From the NCBI GenBank assembly GCA_019843655.1, contig JACDQD010000001.1:46584443-46648442 (forward strand): a stretch of DNA of 64,000 nucleotides. Direction: 5' to 3'. The stretch comes from Lethocerus indicus (lineage: Eukaryota; Arthropoda; Insecta; Hemiptera; Belostomatidae). Both the position numbers and the translations under genes were made by a program. A model generated the notes under the pieces. It was not told the DNA's origin. It did no database searches and worked only from the letters and a program-made list of their open reading frames with translations. This document shows positions 22,231 to 32,340 of this stretch, piece by piece (position 1 is the stretch's first letter; each line of letters opens with the position of its first letter).

Positions 22231-24450
22231 ATATAGTCTATAAGGCAAACGCATACATGTTTCCATCCATATAATATACAATACATATTACATATAAAAT
22301 ATAACGGAATAAGTAAGCACATGGAAGGTGCCGAAATTCTAGGCGAAAACGCTGATATTTTACAATCTTAACGGTTGGGTTGTCGTCTCCAGAGAGCAAT
22401 CTTGAAGAGGTTGGTTCGATGTCCTGGAATATCACTATCGGCAGTCCTCTCAAAGTCTCTCCAGGGAAATGCCATTTTCCACTTTTTTTATACTGGGCGC
22501 TTTCAGTCCTTTGTCAACGGGTAACAGTAGTTTAAAAGGACTCCGCACGGAGACGTCGTCGGGACGCACGAACCCGGTATTCCGGAGGAAGGGTTTTAAA
22601 TTACAACATTTGAAAGCAGGATTTCAAGACAATCGGGTTAAGGATAATATTTGTGTCTCAATTACAAATTTTCCTTGCGAAATTTTGCATTTTGCGCCAA
22701 TGAAAATTTCCGACCTTCTTTGCCGGATGGAATTGAATAGTTCGAGATGATTTTATAGTTCATGAAAATTAATTATTATAATATTATATTATTATTTCTA
22801 GTTTTATAACGGCTAATACTCGTTACGATCGACTGCGAGTGTACGGACGGGAAACAAAAAAAACGGAATAAATAGTTAGTTTTAAACTATTCTAAAAGAG
22901 AAATGTTTAATTTTCGGGTACGACTTCTTAATTTACCGCTTGAAATACTAGAAAATTAAAAGAATGGCGATCCAGTTTCTCTCTAGTATCGGTCCATTTC
23001 TTAGCGATATTAGAGAACGGTTAGAGCCGGAAGTTTGGAATTTATTCTATCTTCGGTCGCAAAAAGCTTTCCATATAGTTCATTCAAATGTTCCCTTATC
23101 TTTAGAGCGCTTGGACGTCTGTCCCGCCGGCTGCTACTTGTTGCTCGAAGCATCGACCGTCCCGGCGGTTACGGCGATTCTCGCTTCTCGACGAATCGAA
23201 GGCTCGGGAAGCTTAAAACGAAAGCGATTTTTGTTCGATGGAAATAAATCCCGAAGTCAAAAGAGGGCATAATATTCGTATAATATCAGAATGTGCGGAT
23301 ATTTTATAAGATAAATAATTTTTCAGACAACGACGACTCTTCCGAAGATTAAAGAACAGATTAAATACAGTTGACTCTGACGATTCCAAATATCAGTCGC
23401 GGGATTAAACCCTTCTATATTTAAAACAAAGGCGCCTAACAGAATAGAAATTGCCTACCGGAAGTGTTATTTTATTGGAGTGAGCTGCGATGGAAGGGTT
23501 TTTGTTCTGTCCTTCTTGAAACCAGTCCGGGGTAGTGGTAATTCCAGTTCTGGTCGCGAAAACCACTGCTCATTACGATTTTCAATAATGCAATAAAATA
23601 ATGCACGAGCAGCTCTAGAAAATCCCTCAGAGAAACTATACAATTTCCGTCTTCTTTCGGCTTACAGTATAAGGAAGTATAGATAGTCTTTAGTCTTTTT
23701 CTCTGTATTTCAGTATTTAGTTTAACAATCCTAAAACACTAGACATATATTAATAAAGGTCAAACCATTACTAATGACTAATACGATGAACTAATGCTTG
23801 GCAGCAAAAAAGCCAATTAGTCGTTAATTGACAACAAGTATAAAGTTTGTAAATATTTGGTTCGAAAAAATAAAATCGTTGTTTTTGAGATCGTTTTACA
23901 GTCGGGCTAAAACAGTAAAAAAACTAGTTTATTTACCAAGGCAACAAATATATAACACAACATATAATACATTAGCGTAACAGAATAAAAAAAATAATTT
24001 AAGACTAAATAAAAACATTACAAATAACGAGAAGTGAATGTGCGGAATGTCGAGTACATTAAATACAGGAGTAGCGTTTACCCGCCAAGAATAGATCTCC
24101 CGCCGATTAATACTTGCAACTTCGGCGGCCAGTGTCTCTATTCCAGTCTCTCATCTCTTCAGCCTTTCATCTCGCTAACTATTTCACATAAATACCGTAA
24201 GAACAATAGACAGACAGCATTCCCCGCTCGCGCACAAACATAAAGCGAACTATTAAATATAAAGTAATAAACGATCAAACCAACACCGACACGACACACT
24301 GCCGTAATGTAAATAATAACAAGTCGGCATCCGATAATCGAGTCACTAATCGGTATATTATTCACAATCTCGGCCGCTCGTTTCACATTTACGCCCGTGG
24401 AATTTTGACAAAAGGAAAAAATAAGATTCTCTGGAAACATCCTGGAAATG
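22231..24450. other. Intergenic; one orphan open frame
   Basis: The only open frame of note is 22964-23272 on the plus strand (102 codons, ending in a Lys/Arg-rich tail). It matches no family I recognise and may be chance. The stretch 23930-24450 probably holds the 3' untranslated region of the helicase gene on the minus strand; an AATAAA on that strand lies near 23928-23934. Confidence 0.35.
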
Positions 24451-25956
24451 TTACTCCGGGTGCATATTATCGAATTCGGACTCGGAGTCGCTAGTGGGAG
24501 GATCCGGAGGTCGTCGTTGGGCTAGCCGGCGGAGCTCGTCCGGAACAACCTGTTCCGAGTCTTCCAACAGTTTTATAAAACCCCAAACGTTCAGCAGATC
24601 GTATTCGGTAAAAAATGTAATCGCCCTTCCTCTGGTGCCGGCCCTGCCGGTCCTGCCGACGCGGTGGACGTACTCCTCCAAGGAGCCGGGCATGTCGTAG
24701 TTGATGACCAGACTGAGGCCGTCTATATCGATGCCCCTGGCAGCGACATCGGTGGCGACCATAACCTTAACCTCGCCGGAGTTGAACTCGGCGATGGCTC
24801 GGGCTCTGTCCCACTGGTCCTCCTGGCCGTGAATGTTCTCGGCCACGATCGTCAGGAGGGCCAGGTCGCTGACCACGTCCACTGCCACGGGTACGCTCCC
24901 GACGAATATTATTATCTTGTCTTCGGGCGCCCGCTCCTCCAAGATTTCAAAAAGCCTCTCCTTCTTGTCGTCTTCTCGCATCACTTCCACCGTCTGCTCG
25001 ACGGTATTGGCCGAGGTCAGCGTCTCCTTTCCGACGATCGCCCGTAGCGGGCGTCGGCTGTAATGTTTTACGTAAAAACGTATCCAGTCGGGCCAAGTGG
25101 CACCGGTCATCACCGTCTGTCTGTCCGGTCTCAAACGGACCGCCAACCTCCTCACCTGGTGTTCCAGCGCGTAGGAACACAACCTATCAGTCTCTTCGAG
25201 CACGAAGAAACTGATAGATGCCAGGTCGAGGAGTCCGTCCTCGACTATATCGCAGAGTCTGCCCGGGGTGGCCAGGATGATGTCGGCGCCGCGGCGGAGC
25301 CGGCGCAGCTGCCCCCTGCGGGTCTCGCCGCCGATCAGGCAGACGGCGCGGGTGTCCCGGTAGTCGCAGCTGGCGACTATCCGTTTCAGCTGGAGGGCCA
25401 ATTCCCTAGTGGGGACCAGGACCAGCGCCCTGGGGCCGGTCCACGGTCCCGGCTGTTCGTGTATGTGGGCCAGCGCCGGCAGCAGGAACGCCAGCGTCTT
25501 TCCGGTTCCCGTTTGAGCGTTGGCTATCAGGTCGAACCCGCTCAGCAATATCGGCCAGGCCAACTTCTGTATCGGCGTCGGTGCCCCGAAACCCCGCTCC
25601 GCCAACATTGATATCATGTCTTCCCGACCGTAGAACGCCTCTTCGAACGTCCTCACCGGGTCCGGAATCGTTATCGGCTCCTCAGCTACTTCGTCGGGCA
25701 TCGTCTCGTAGACGGTTACCGATGCGTTCGAGTCTCTTTTAAACAGTTCCACTTCTCGGGACGTCATCGGCGAGAGGCTCGGATCCCTCCGGTAAATGTA
25801 CTTAACGAGGGGGGGATATTGGGTCCTCTTCAGTCTCTCTATCAGCTCGTAGGCCCTCTCGACGATTCCCCGTAAGTAGGCGTCGCCCTCGTCCTCCTCG
25901 GTCTCGTCCCACCGCAGTTCTTGGCTGTCGTTGTCCCACACCCACCTTCCGGCCAT
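24451..25956 (-). CDS. DDX43-like RNA helicase, intronless, EETD in motif II
   Basis: A single 501-residue frame encodes the two RecA-like domains of a DEAD-box RNA helicase, closest by eye to vertebrate DDX43. Order: acidic/Trp N-terminus (1-30), a DDX43-like YPPLVKYIY segment (47-55), Q motif GFGAPTPIQ (122-130), motif I AQTGTGKT (147-154), Ia PTRELAL (182-188), Ib TPGR (230-233), motif II, motif III, IV IIIFVGS (348-354), V ATDVAARGID (401-410), VI HRVGRTGRAG (431-440), acidic Ser-rich tail. Motif II reads EETD (254-257) rather than DEAD, and motif III reads GAT (285-287) rather than SAT, so ATP hydrolysis or its coupling to unwinding may be altered. DDX43 normally has an N-terminal KH domain; here about 62 open codons precede this Met in frame but contain no ATG, and they hold a GRTG that could be a relic KH loop. 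The lack of introns suggests a retrocopy, but the frame is intact. Confidence 0.85.
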   Translation of the reverse strand: MAGRWVWDNDSQELRWDETEEDEGDAYLRGIVERAYELIERLKRTQYPPLVKYIYRRDPSLSPMTSREVELFKRDSNASVTVYETMPDEVAEEPITIPDPVRTFEEAFYGREDMISMLAERGFGAPTPIQKLAWPILLSGFDLIANAQTGTGKTLAFLLPALAHIHEQPGPWTGPRALVLVPTRELALQLKRIVASCDYRDTRAVCLIGGETRRGQLRRLRRGADIILATPGRLCDIVEDGLLDLASISFFVLEETDRLCSYALEHQVRRLAVRLRPDRQTVMTGATWPDWIRFYVKHYSRRPLRAIVGKETLTSANTVEQTVEVMREDDKKERLFEILEERAPEDKIIIFVGSVPVAVDVVSDLALLTIVAENIHGQEDQWDRARAIAEFNSGEVKVMVATDVAARGIDIDGLSLVINYDMPGSLEEYVHRVGRTGRAGTRGRAITFFTEYDLLNVWGFIKLLEDSEQVVPDELRRLAQRRPPDPPTSDSESEFDNMHPE

Positions 25957-26147
25957 TTCGCTCCTGCTAACTTTCGACTGGAGGAACTTGTCTTTTTCCG
26001 TCCCCTCCTGTAGATCTCTCTTCTTTCGTCCCTTAGCGGTCTGCCCGGTACGGCCGATAAGCCTTTTTCCGATCGATCTGTCGCGAGACGTTAGCCGAAA
26101 GACGTTGCGCCGGTCACCGACGTCTTCCCCAAGTAGGATACCTTCGT
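25957..26147 (-). other. Open, ATG-less extension upstream of the helicase
   Basis: On the minus strand the helicase frame stays open for about 62 codons upstream of its first Met, back to a TAG near 26143, without any ATG. It reads basic, including KRLIGRTGQTAKG, where IGRTG resembles the GxxG loop of KH RNA-binding domains found N-terminal in DDX43. It is either 5' untranslated sequence, a relic of the missing domain, or coding sequence joined to an upstream exon. Confidence 0.35.
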
Positions 26148-29132
26148 ACTCCTAAGCGACCTCAGCGCCCACTCTGATCCGCGCACACCGTTAAGACTAC
26201 GAATGAAAAAATTCCTTTAGAATTTTCGAAATTAAATTTCTTTAAGTTACATATTTTATTACTGTGTATTGCCGAAATGCTACACGGGAAAGAATGTTTA
26301 TACTGCGGTTCTGAATTGAATCCCACGCGTTCATTTCGGCCCTCTCTCGCTTATTATGTCGGCAGTTTACGTTCCGTTTTCTTTGTTTTTTTTTCATTTG
26401 TGCGTTACTTATCAGCATAATTCTATATTTGGTACTTGATATAGATTATGGTGGGGGTAGGACAATTGAGAATGGGGTCGTAAACGAAATTTGGTATTCC
26501 ATAGTAAAATGTCCACGCGTTCTCACCGCCCGCGAGTTTTTGTCAGAAATTGATTTTCTCTTACGCGGAAATTCATTTTAATTTATCGTTATGTCCATTA
26601 AAACTTTCAACTGAGAATTTCACATTACATTATTGTTCCCGGCCTCCCCCTCCACCAAAATTTCCTAGTTCTCTTAGTGACAAGACTTAGGAAGATAAAA
26701 ACTCAAAATTTCGATAACGATGGAAAGTGAACTCAAATTTTTGTGAGTCTACGTGTTGGAAGTAGGAAGTAAGGTATATCAGATGTTTTCACGAAATTCT
26801 TGAACGGTTGCACAACATTGTGCAAAGGAGGGATAATAATCCCAAATTAGGTGTTTTTGAAAGGAATTGCGGTGCTCTCCGCAACGGGTTTACCGGAAAC
26901 GTTCATGCTTGAACTGAATGACATTAGCCGTTGATTTTGTATTGCGACGACGATACACCATGCGAAATATCGTAATATTATTGTAACCCGGAGGACTGGG
27001 TTAAATGTAATTTTTGTGTTTCGTGTTAAGTAATAGTAATAGTGTTGAGTGTTTTGGATCGAGTAATACAAATTAAATTTAGCGAAAGTTCTGGCCATGG
27101 GCTCAGACCTTTTGAAAAGCGAGGGGTGGTGTAACGGTCCGTTTATAATTTATGTCGGGTTTTGTTTATTAACTATATAATCGCTATCGGGACCGCCCGC
27201 CGTCTGAAATCAGCTAGCTCATCAGTTTCTCACGGAGGCGAGTTCAAGCCGGTGGGAGAGGGGGGCCGCGTCGGCGTGACCAAGTCGGCAGCCGGTGGAA
27301 GAGGGGACGGGGGGATACGCCGAGTGAGACTGCCGGGGGTGGGAACGCCGCGCGCGGAGGAACGGGTAGGTGGGGAGGAGGAGAAAGCGGTCTCTCGAGG
27401 ACACCGAGAGAGCCACTGCCGGACGAGGGAAGAATCTTCGACCTGGTCGGGCTTTATTACGTTTCCCTGCGCCCCCTCCCCTCACCGCCGCTTACATTAT
27501 TACCTACATTGCTACGACTTGGGCCCTAGTTAATAGGCGTTTTGTGTTTCCTCTCCAATGGGCTATCGGCCCTTCAAATGTTCCACTTTACTTCTGCGAC
27601 ATTCCGATTATTAATTGACACAATAATAACATGGAATTATCATCGAATGGAAGCAGCTGAACAGACCGAACGGCTTTGTTCCCTCGTGTCCTTAGGGAGA
27701 CCTTATTTCAGTTTATTTATAATAATTACGAAAGCGACCTATTAGACCTACGTTCACCAAAATTTTAAAAATAGGCCGATGGCTCAGTTCTGCCAAAAAC
27801 TGTGTCAAGTTTAAATTTAGGGGAATTTAGAAAATGCCACAGGGGGCAGAACTGCACTGGACAAACGGCGAGACGAAACTCGACCAAATTAAGAAAACAC
27901 AAAAGGAAAAAAGAACCAGCCAACTAAAAAAGAGAAAAGAAAAAAAAAGTTCGAGGGAATGGAACTACTAAAACGGAATTATAAGACAGGGAATAATTAA
28001 CCATACAAATCGAAATATATATTGGTATATATTATTATATCGAACAGTGAGATTGGAAACAAATAAAAGATTCCTTGTTGAAAAGTGCTTTATACAAATA
28101 CATAACTGTCCCAAATTTCACTATCAAAAGCACAATTTAGGGACTATTTCAAAACTCCAACGGTCAAAGAAGGTGATTTCCGCCGGACTTCGAAATAAAC
28201 GAACGATTGACATTTTATTAAAATCGGTTCTTTATTAAAAATTCCCCGGCCGCCGGTTTTATAGCGTTAAAATGTTAGCACCAGCGATGACGCATTACCG
28301 AGCATTAAATTATAAGCTTAACATATATGTTCGTAATATCAAATAACATTTATAATTGCATACACATACATGTACAAACAATACATTTAATACTCACACT
28401 GAAATCTGTCCAAGTTTTGACCAAATAGGTGAGTTTTCCCCCTTAATGTGTATAGCATTATATGTAGTACTGTGTATGTACCGTGTTATGTATAGTAGAG
28501 TCTGGCCACTCGTTTGTTAATAGAGTAGTGGATATAGGGAAGGGAACAATGAAGCCGTCTGTTGCCTCTCTCCTACGATCAGTAACTCTTATTCACTGTG
28601 GCCCTTTACCCCTCTTACTCATTGTTGCGAAATAAATTAGTCTGTTTCAATTAAACTCGTAGTGTTTCGTGTAGACACAACATCAAAATTACACATATAA
28701 AAAAATACATCGGATACAATACAGATACAGTCACAAACAATACACCGAAACCTGTCTAGCTTTGGACCATATAGGCGAGTGTAAAATTTAGTATTATATA
28801 CAATAAAGAATTAAATGTACATACTCTCCACTCGTATATCTCTACTCGCCGAGTCTGGCGTCAAGCTAGATAGGTTTCGGGTTCTCATTCTGAACACCGA
28901 TGAAAATAAAATATTAAAAATACAACGAAAGCCCGGTGGGGAAGTTTATCCGGAATTATTTTTTCAACAAAGGTTCGATTTAGAGTTACTTCGGATTTAA
29001 ACTTTACAAGCATGGGGGAGACATAAATCATCGCGGTCAAAATTAAATCATACTTCAATCGCGGGATAATTCTATTTTACTAAAGTTCAAGAAAAAGAAA
29101 AAAGGGGCGGCAAACGAAACGGTGGGATATAC
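26148..29132. other. Intergenic, with a GC-rich patch and degenerate repeat ends
   Basis: The patch 27215-27485 is much richer in G, C and CpG than its surroundings and could be a promoter or a 5' exon, though no gene could be attached to it. Blocks at about 28385-28440 and 28740-28780 resemble each other and the GAAACCGGTCTAGC end of the PLE family; a reversed version (AAGCTAGATAGGTTTCGGG) lies at 28862-28880. Nothing else was recognised. Confidence 0.4.
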
Positions 29133-29255
29133 CTGTGGAAGAATGCAGAAGCGTTGTCACCTTGGGAAGATTGGGTCCTCTGAGAAGTAATCGTAACTGG
29201 GATGGCAGTTAGGGATAAAGCGAAGATCTGTCCAGACGGCAAATGAAAGGCGGTG
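29133..29255 (-). other. Candidate 5' untranslated exon
   Basis: Downstream of the TATA box at 29282-29289, on the minus strand, about 120 bases without any ATG end in CCACAG followed by GTATAT, a good splice donor. It could be a first, non-coding exon of a minus-strand gene; the helicase at 24451-25956 is the next minus-strand gene downstream, but the link is only positional. Confidence 0.3.
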
Positions 29256-29281
29256 TGGTGAGGTTCTATTTCTGAGCTGGG

Positions 29282-29289
29282 CTTTTATA
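29282..29289 (-). promoter_or_regulatory. TATA box candidate
   Basis: TATAAAAG on the minus strand stands in a GC-rich setting. About 30 bases downstream is CTCACC, an acceptable initiator. Spacing fits a standard RNA polymerase II core promoter. Confidence 0.4.
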
Positions 29290-29477
29290 GCCGTCATCCC
29301 CACCACTTCCCCCTCCACGATCCCCTCTCAGGCTGGCCAACCCCCTCCACCGACCGACCCTACTCCCCTACCCGTTCCTCTCCACTATCCATTCCACCAT
29401 CACCAATCCCCACTCCTTTACACCCCTCCATTATCCCCTCACCACCGGTCAAACCAACTACAATTACAATACTTTAT

Positions 29478-29612
29478 TTTTCTCGACCCTCCGTCTCCTC
29501 TCGTCGGTCTAGACCGGCTTCTCGCCATCCTCAGTACTCACAGACACGGCTACTGAAGCTGGCGAGCGGCCACTCTAGACCGGCGGGAGGGGACGTAGGG
29601 ACGAGAAAAATA
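29478..29612. mobile_element. Head-to-head pair of degenerate PLE ends
   Basis: An inverted repeat of about 55 bases per arm, with outer ends TTTTTCTCG and CGAGAAAAA, carries CTACTGAAGCTGGCGAGCGG in the right arm and its degenerate reverse in the left. The GAAA box is lost in the right arm, so no ribozyme is expected. It has the same architecture as 16530-16740. Confidence 0.6.
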
Positions 29613-29744
29613 TATAATATAAAACATTATATACATATATATATATATATATATAAAGTATTTGTATTTGTAATCGCAAACTGTCTTTGCGACTTAGTTT
29701 ATTTTCCTTTATAAATTAGGCATAAATTTCACTCCCGAATTGCA

Positions 29745-29945
29745 CACTGTCCTAATCCTACAGTCTGAACCCTACTATCTCCTGACATTCCAAATGTGGG
29801 TGCACGATTTTAACATAGCGGAAAAATAAATTTCAAAAAGGGGGAAAGGCAGTGAGGTTCTCTTCCGTTATGCTATGTTTCTTATTAGTGGTACATCATT
29901 TGTCATTCTACACATATGACAATAAAACAGTTAAAAAAATAGAAT
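29745..29945 (+). mobile_element. Jockey 3' end fragment
   Basis: It starts with an AACCCTACTATCTCC.GACAT block also present near 20205-20230 and continues into the 3' untranslated end seen at 20330-20440, with GACAATAAAACAGTTAAAAA at its end. It represents only the last 200 bases of the second Jockey family. Confidence 0.65.
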
Positions 29946-30842
29946 ATCGTAGACGGTATACAAATGTTGTGCTTTTCTACATTTGTACACACGAATATTT
30001 GGACTAAAATATGCTTGTTTTTTTGAACAATATTGGTAAGATAACGTGGAAAGTTACAATAATAAAAACCCGAGAACATATGGTGAATGCTTTATCCTGT
30101 TTGGTACGCGCCACACCCTCAGGGTAACCAGCCCCTTGTCCCTTTTCTGGGCTTTCCAAAGGTTTTCTATAATTTCCCTTTAAAACTGTTCGATCCCTGT
30201 ATAAATCCAGGTAAAATTCCGTTACTTCTAGGGACAAAAGAAAATTCAAGAAAGAAAACGCATTCCTTGCGTTCCTTGCAACGAAAATTCCGTTATGAGA
30301 TCCGCATAATCTTTGACTTTCCCATCCGCAGTAAGATTTCAAATATATATTTTTAATAATTAAGTCGTACGTAAAATAATTTTCTGAAATTCAATTTTCA
30401 ATCGTCAGTAAAAGAAGTGGGAAATTAAAAACCAAAGATCAAATTTCCTTCTTTTCTTCATAATTTCCTCATCGAATTGAGTTACAGAAAAGGTGTTGGG
30501 TAGGGTAGGCTTTCCTATTTCCATCGTAACTGCCAGTGGCCGAATTTGGCGAGGGCCTGATGAATTAAAAGAGAGGAGAGCCGTCAACCTCAATTTGGAT
30601 TTTTCCCTACAAGACATTGTTCCCTTTTGATTGTGCTAAATTTCGATGAGGCAGGAACCGTTTCGTTCCATTTTTCGGAGAAAAAAATCTCCGTTTCGTC
30701 TGTATAGTAAATGCCATTGGGGTCGTATTGAGCAATCATATCTTTCTAATATCTCCAGCTCAATGCCTCTTTACTTCCGACTAGATTCGCGCAATTATAA
30801 CCACCAGCCTCCGAGAACACCATTCCAACCAATATCCAATCC
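29946..30842. other. Intergenic, nothing recognised
   Basis: Only short frames without similarity on either strand. Confidence 0.35.
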
Positions 30843-31180
30843 GGGTGCAGGAGATTGAAGGTGAATGGCTCCAATGGACCTTCAGACTATATAGTCAACC
30901 CCGTCATAATGTTTTCATTACCGACATACCTATCCCCACCCAGCGGCAGATTCACTACCTCGGTCTCTTTCTAGACACTACATACACATAATCACATACC
31001 CTACACAAATAAATCTCAACCGGACTCAAACCGGAAATTAGGGAATTGCTACTTAAACACAACAGGCCTAGAGATTTCCTCGACCCGTAGCCCGGATACC
31101 CGTGGAAAGTGCCATTACCTGGTGGCTCTTTATCAGGAGAAGCGAGTGATATAAAAAAAACCTTTCAGCAATTGGTACCG
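30843..31180 (+). mobile_element. Jockey reverse transcriptase tail fragment
   Basis: It matches the end of the 11-13 kb element: GGTGAA.GGCTCCAA, an IPIPTQR-type segment, then AAAGTGCCATTACCTGGTGG and the AGAAGCGAGTGAT stretch. Internal parts present at 11-13 kb are deleted. Confidence 0.6.
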
Positions 31181-32340
31181 ATAACCGTAAAGGTTGAGTG
31201 TACGATAAATAAAAAGAAAGGAGGAAGAAAACTTCTTGACATCTGTAAACCACAAAATCAGCGCTTTCTCAAAATCTTCAAACACAGCAAGTCCCAGGTT
31301 TACTTTTCGGTTAATATTCCCTATGTCGTTCAGTAAGGTTGTCGACCGGGAAACGCCGAATTCTCACTGGCGACATCGCGCTTATCTCTCACAGAATCCA
31401 GGGCCACAAATTTCGAGTTTTTTCTCCCATACTTTTCAATTGATTGGGATCGCAGCAAATCTCACATTTTCTGCAATGTAACTCTGGAAAATAAAATGTG
31501 TACTTCTATCGGCCTGTAGGGTCCGGGTAGTTAGAATTTCACTGACCGTACGTTTCGGGGTTTACGATTCGATAGGATTGGAAAAACCGAATTGGCGTTG
31601 AGCGTTCTCTCTGAGTCGACGGCGCCTTCCCAAGTCCGGTTCGGATACGAAAATCGGTTTGTGACTTTTGGAAACAAAATTCCCCGGTTTTACCTCCTTT
31701 TCCAACCTCTCCTGGACAAAGCATTTTTATGACTCGGGGTCGAGGCACTCCTTCGACAATCCCACAACCACTTACGGCAGTCCACTCGCTACCTACCCTC
31801 CTTTAACTATCACCTATTTGAAAGAGAAATTTTCCCTTTTCGGTTCCTAAAATACGTTTGTAGCGCTCGTGCAGACCCCCTCTGCCAACAACCGTTGGCG
31901 GATACTGAAAGATCGACATTGCTTATTGGCATAGAAGTGAAGTAACACGATATTCATATATCCGATATTATAAAGGCGACGACCTTCGGAATTATAAAGA
32001 ATAATGACGGCTAATCTGCCCAAAGGAGTGAGCGTGACAACGAAACAAAGGGTCTAACGCGACAGAGTAATTCGGAAGATTCCTACTCTCAGGGATAATA
32101 AATAAAAAGCAGTTAGCTGGAGATGGTGCAAGCGATGTCGCATAGCGCTATCCATTTTAATTTGTATATTGTTATCCTGGATACAATTGAAGATACATTT
32201 ATTCTACGCTATAAAACTAAAAAGCCTAACTAAAAGATTCGAAAATATACCGCCTGTCTCTCGGTGGAGAATGTGTGGTGTATTATTGGGGGTCGGTGTG
32301 CTGAGGGTGCTGAGGGTGGTGAGGGTGGTGTTTCAGGTCT
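31181..32340. other. Upstream region of the receptor gene
   Basis: No gene or clear repeat was recognised. A TTTCAG at 32331-32336 just before the receptor start could be an acceptor from a non-coding upstream exon, but its pyrimidine tract is poor. Confidence 0.3.

Noticed and set aside
24494..25611. Several long open frames on the plus strand opposite the helicase
   Set aside because: They are the antisense of a GC-rich coding sequence, show no domain similarity, and the minus-strand frame has all helicase motifs.
24451..25956. Bacterial origin of the intronless helicase
   Set aside because: The sequence aligns along its length with animal DDX43, including the region N-terminal to the Q motif, and the neighbouring DNA is eukaryotic.
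27162..27533. A 123-codon frame in the GC-rich patch
   Set aside because: Composition is low-complexity Gly/Arg/Glu with no similarity; long frames are expected by chance in GC-rich sequence, on both strands.
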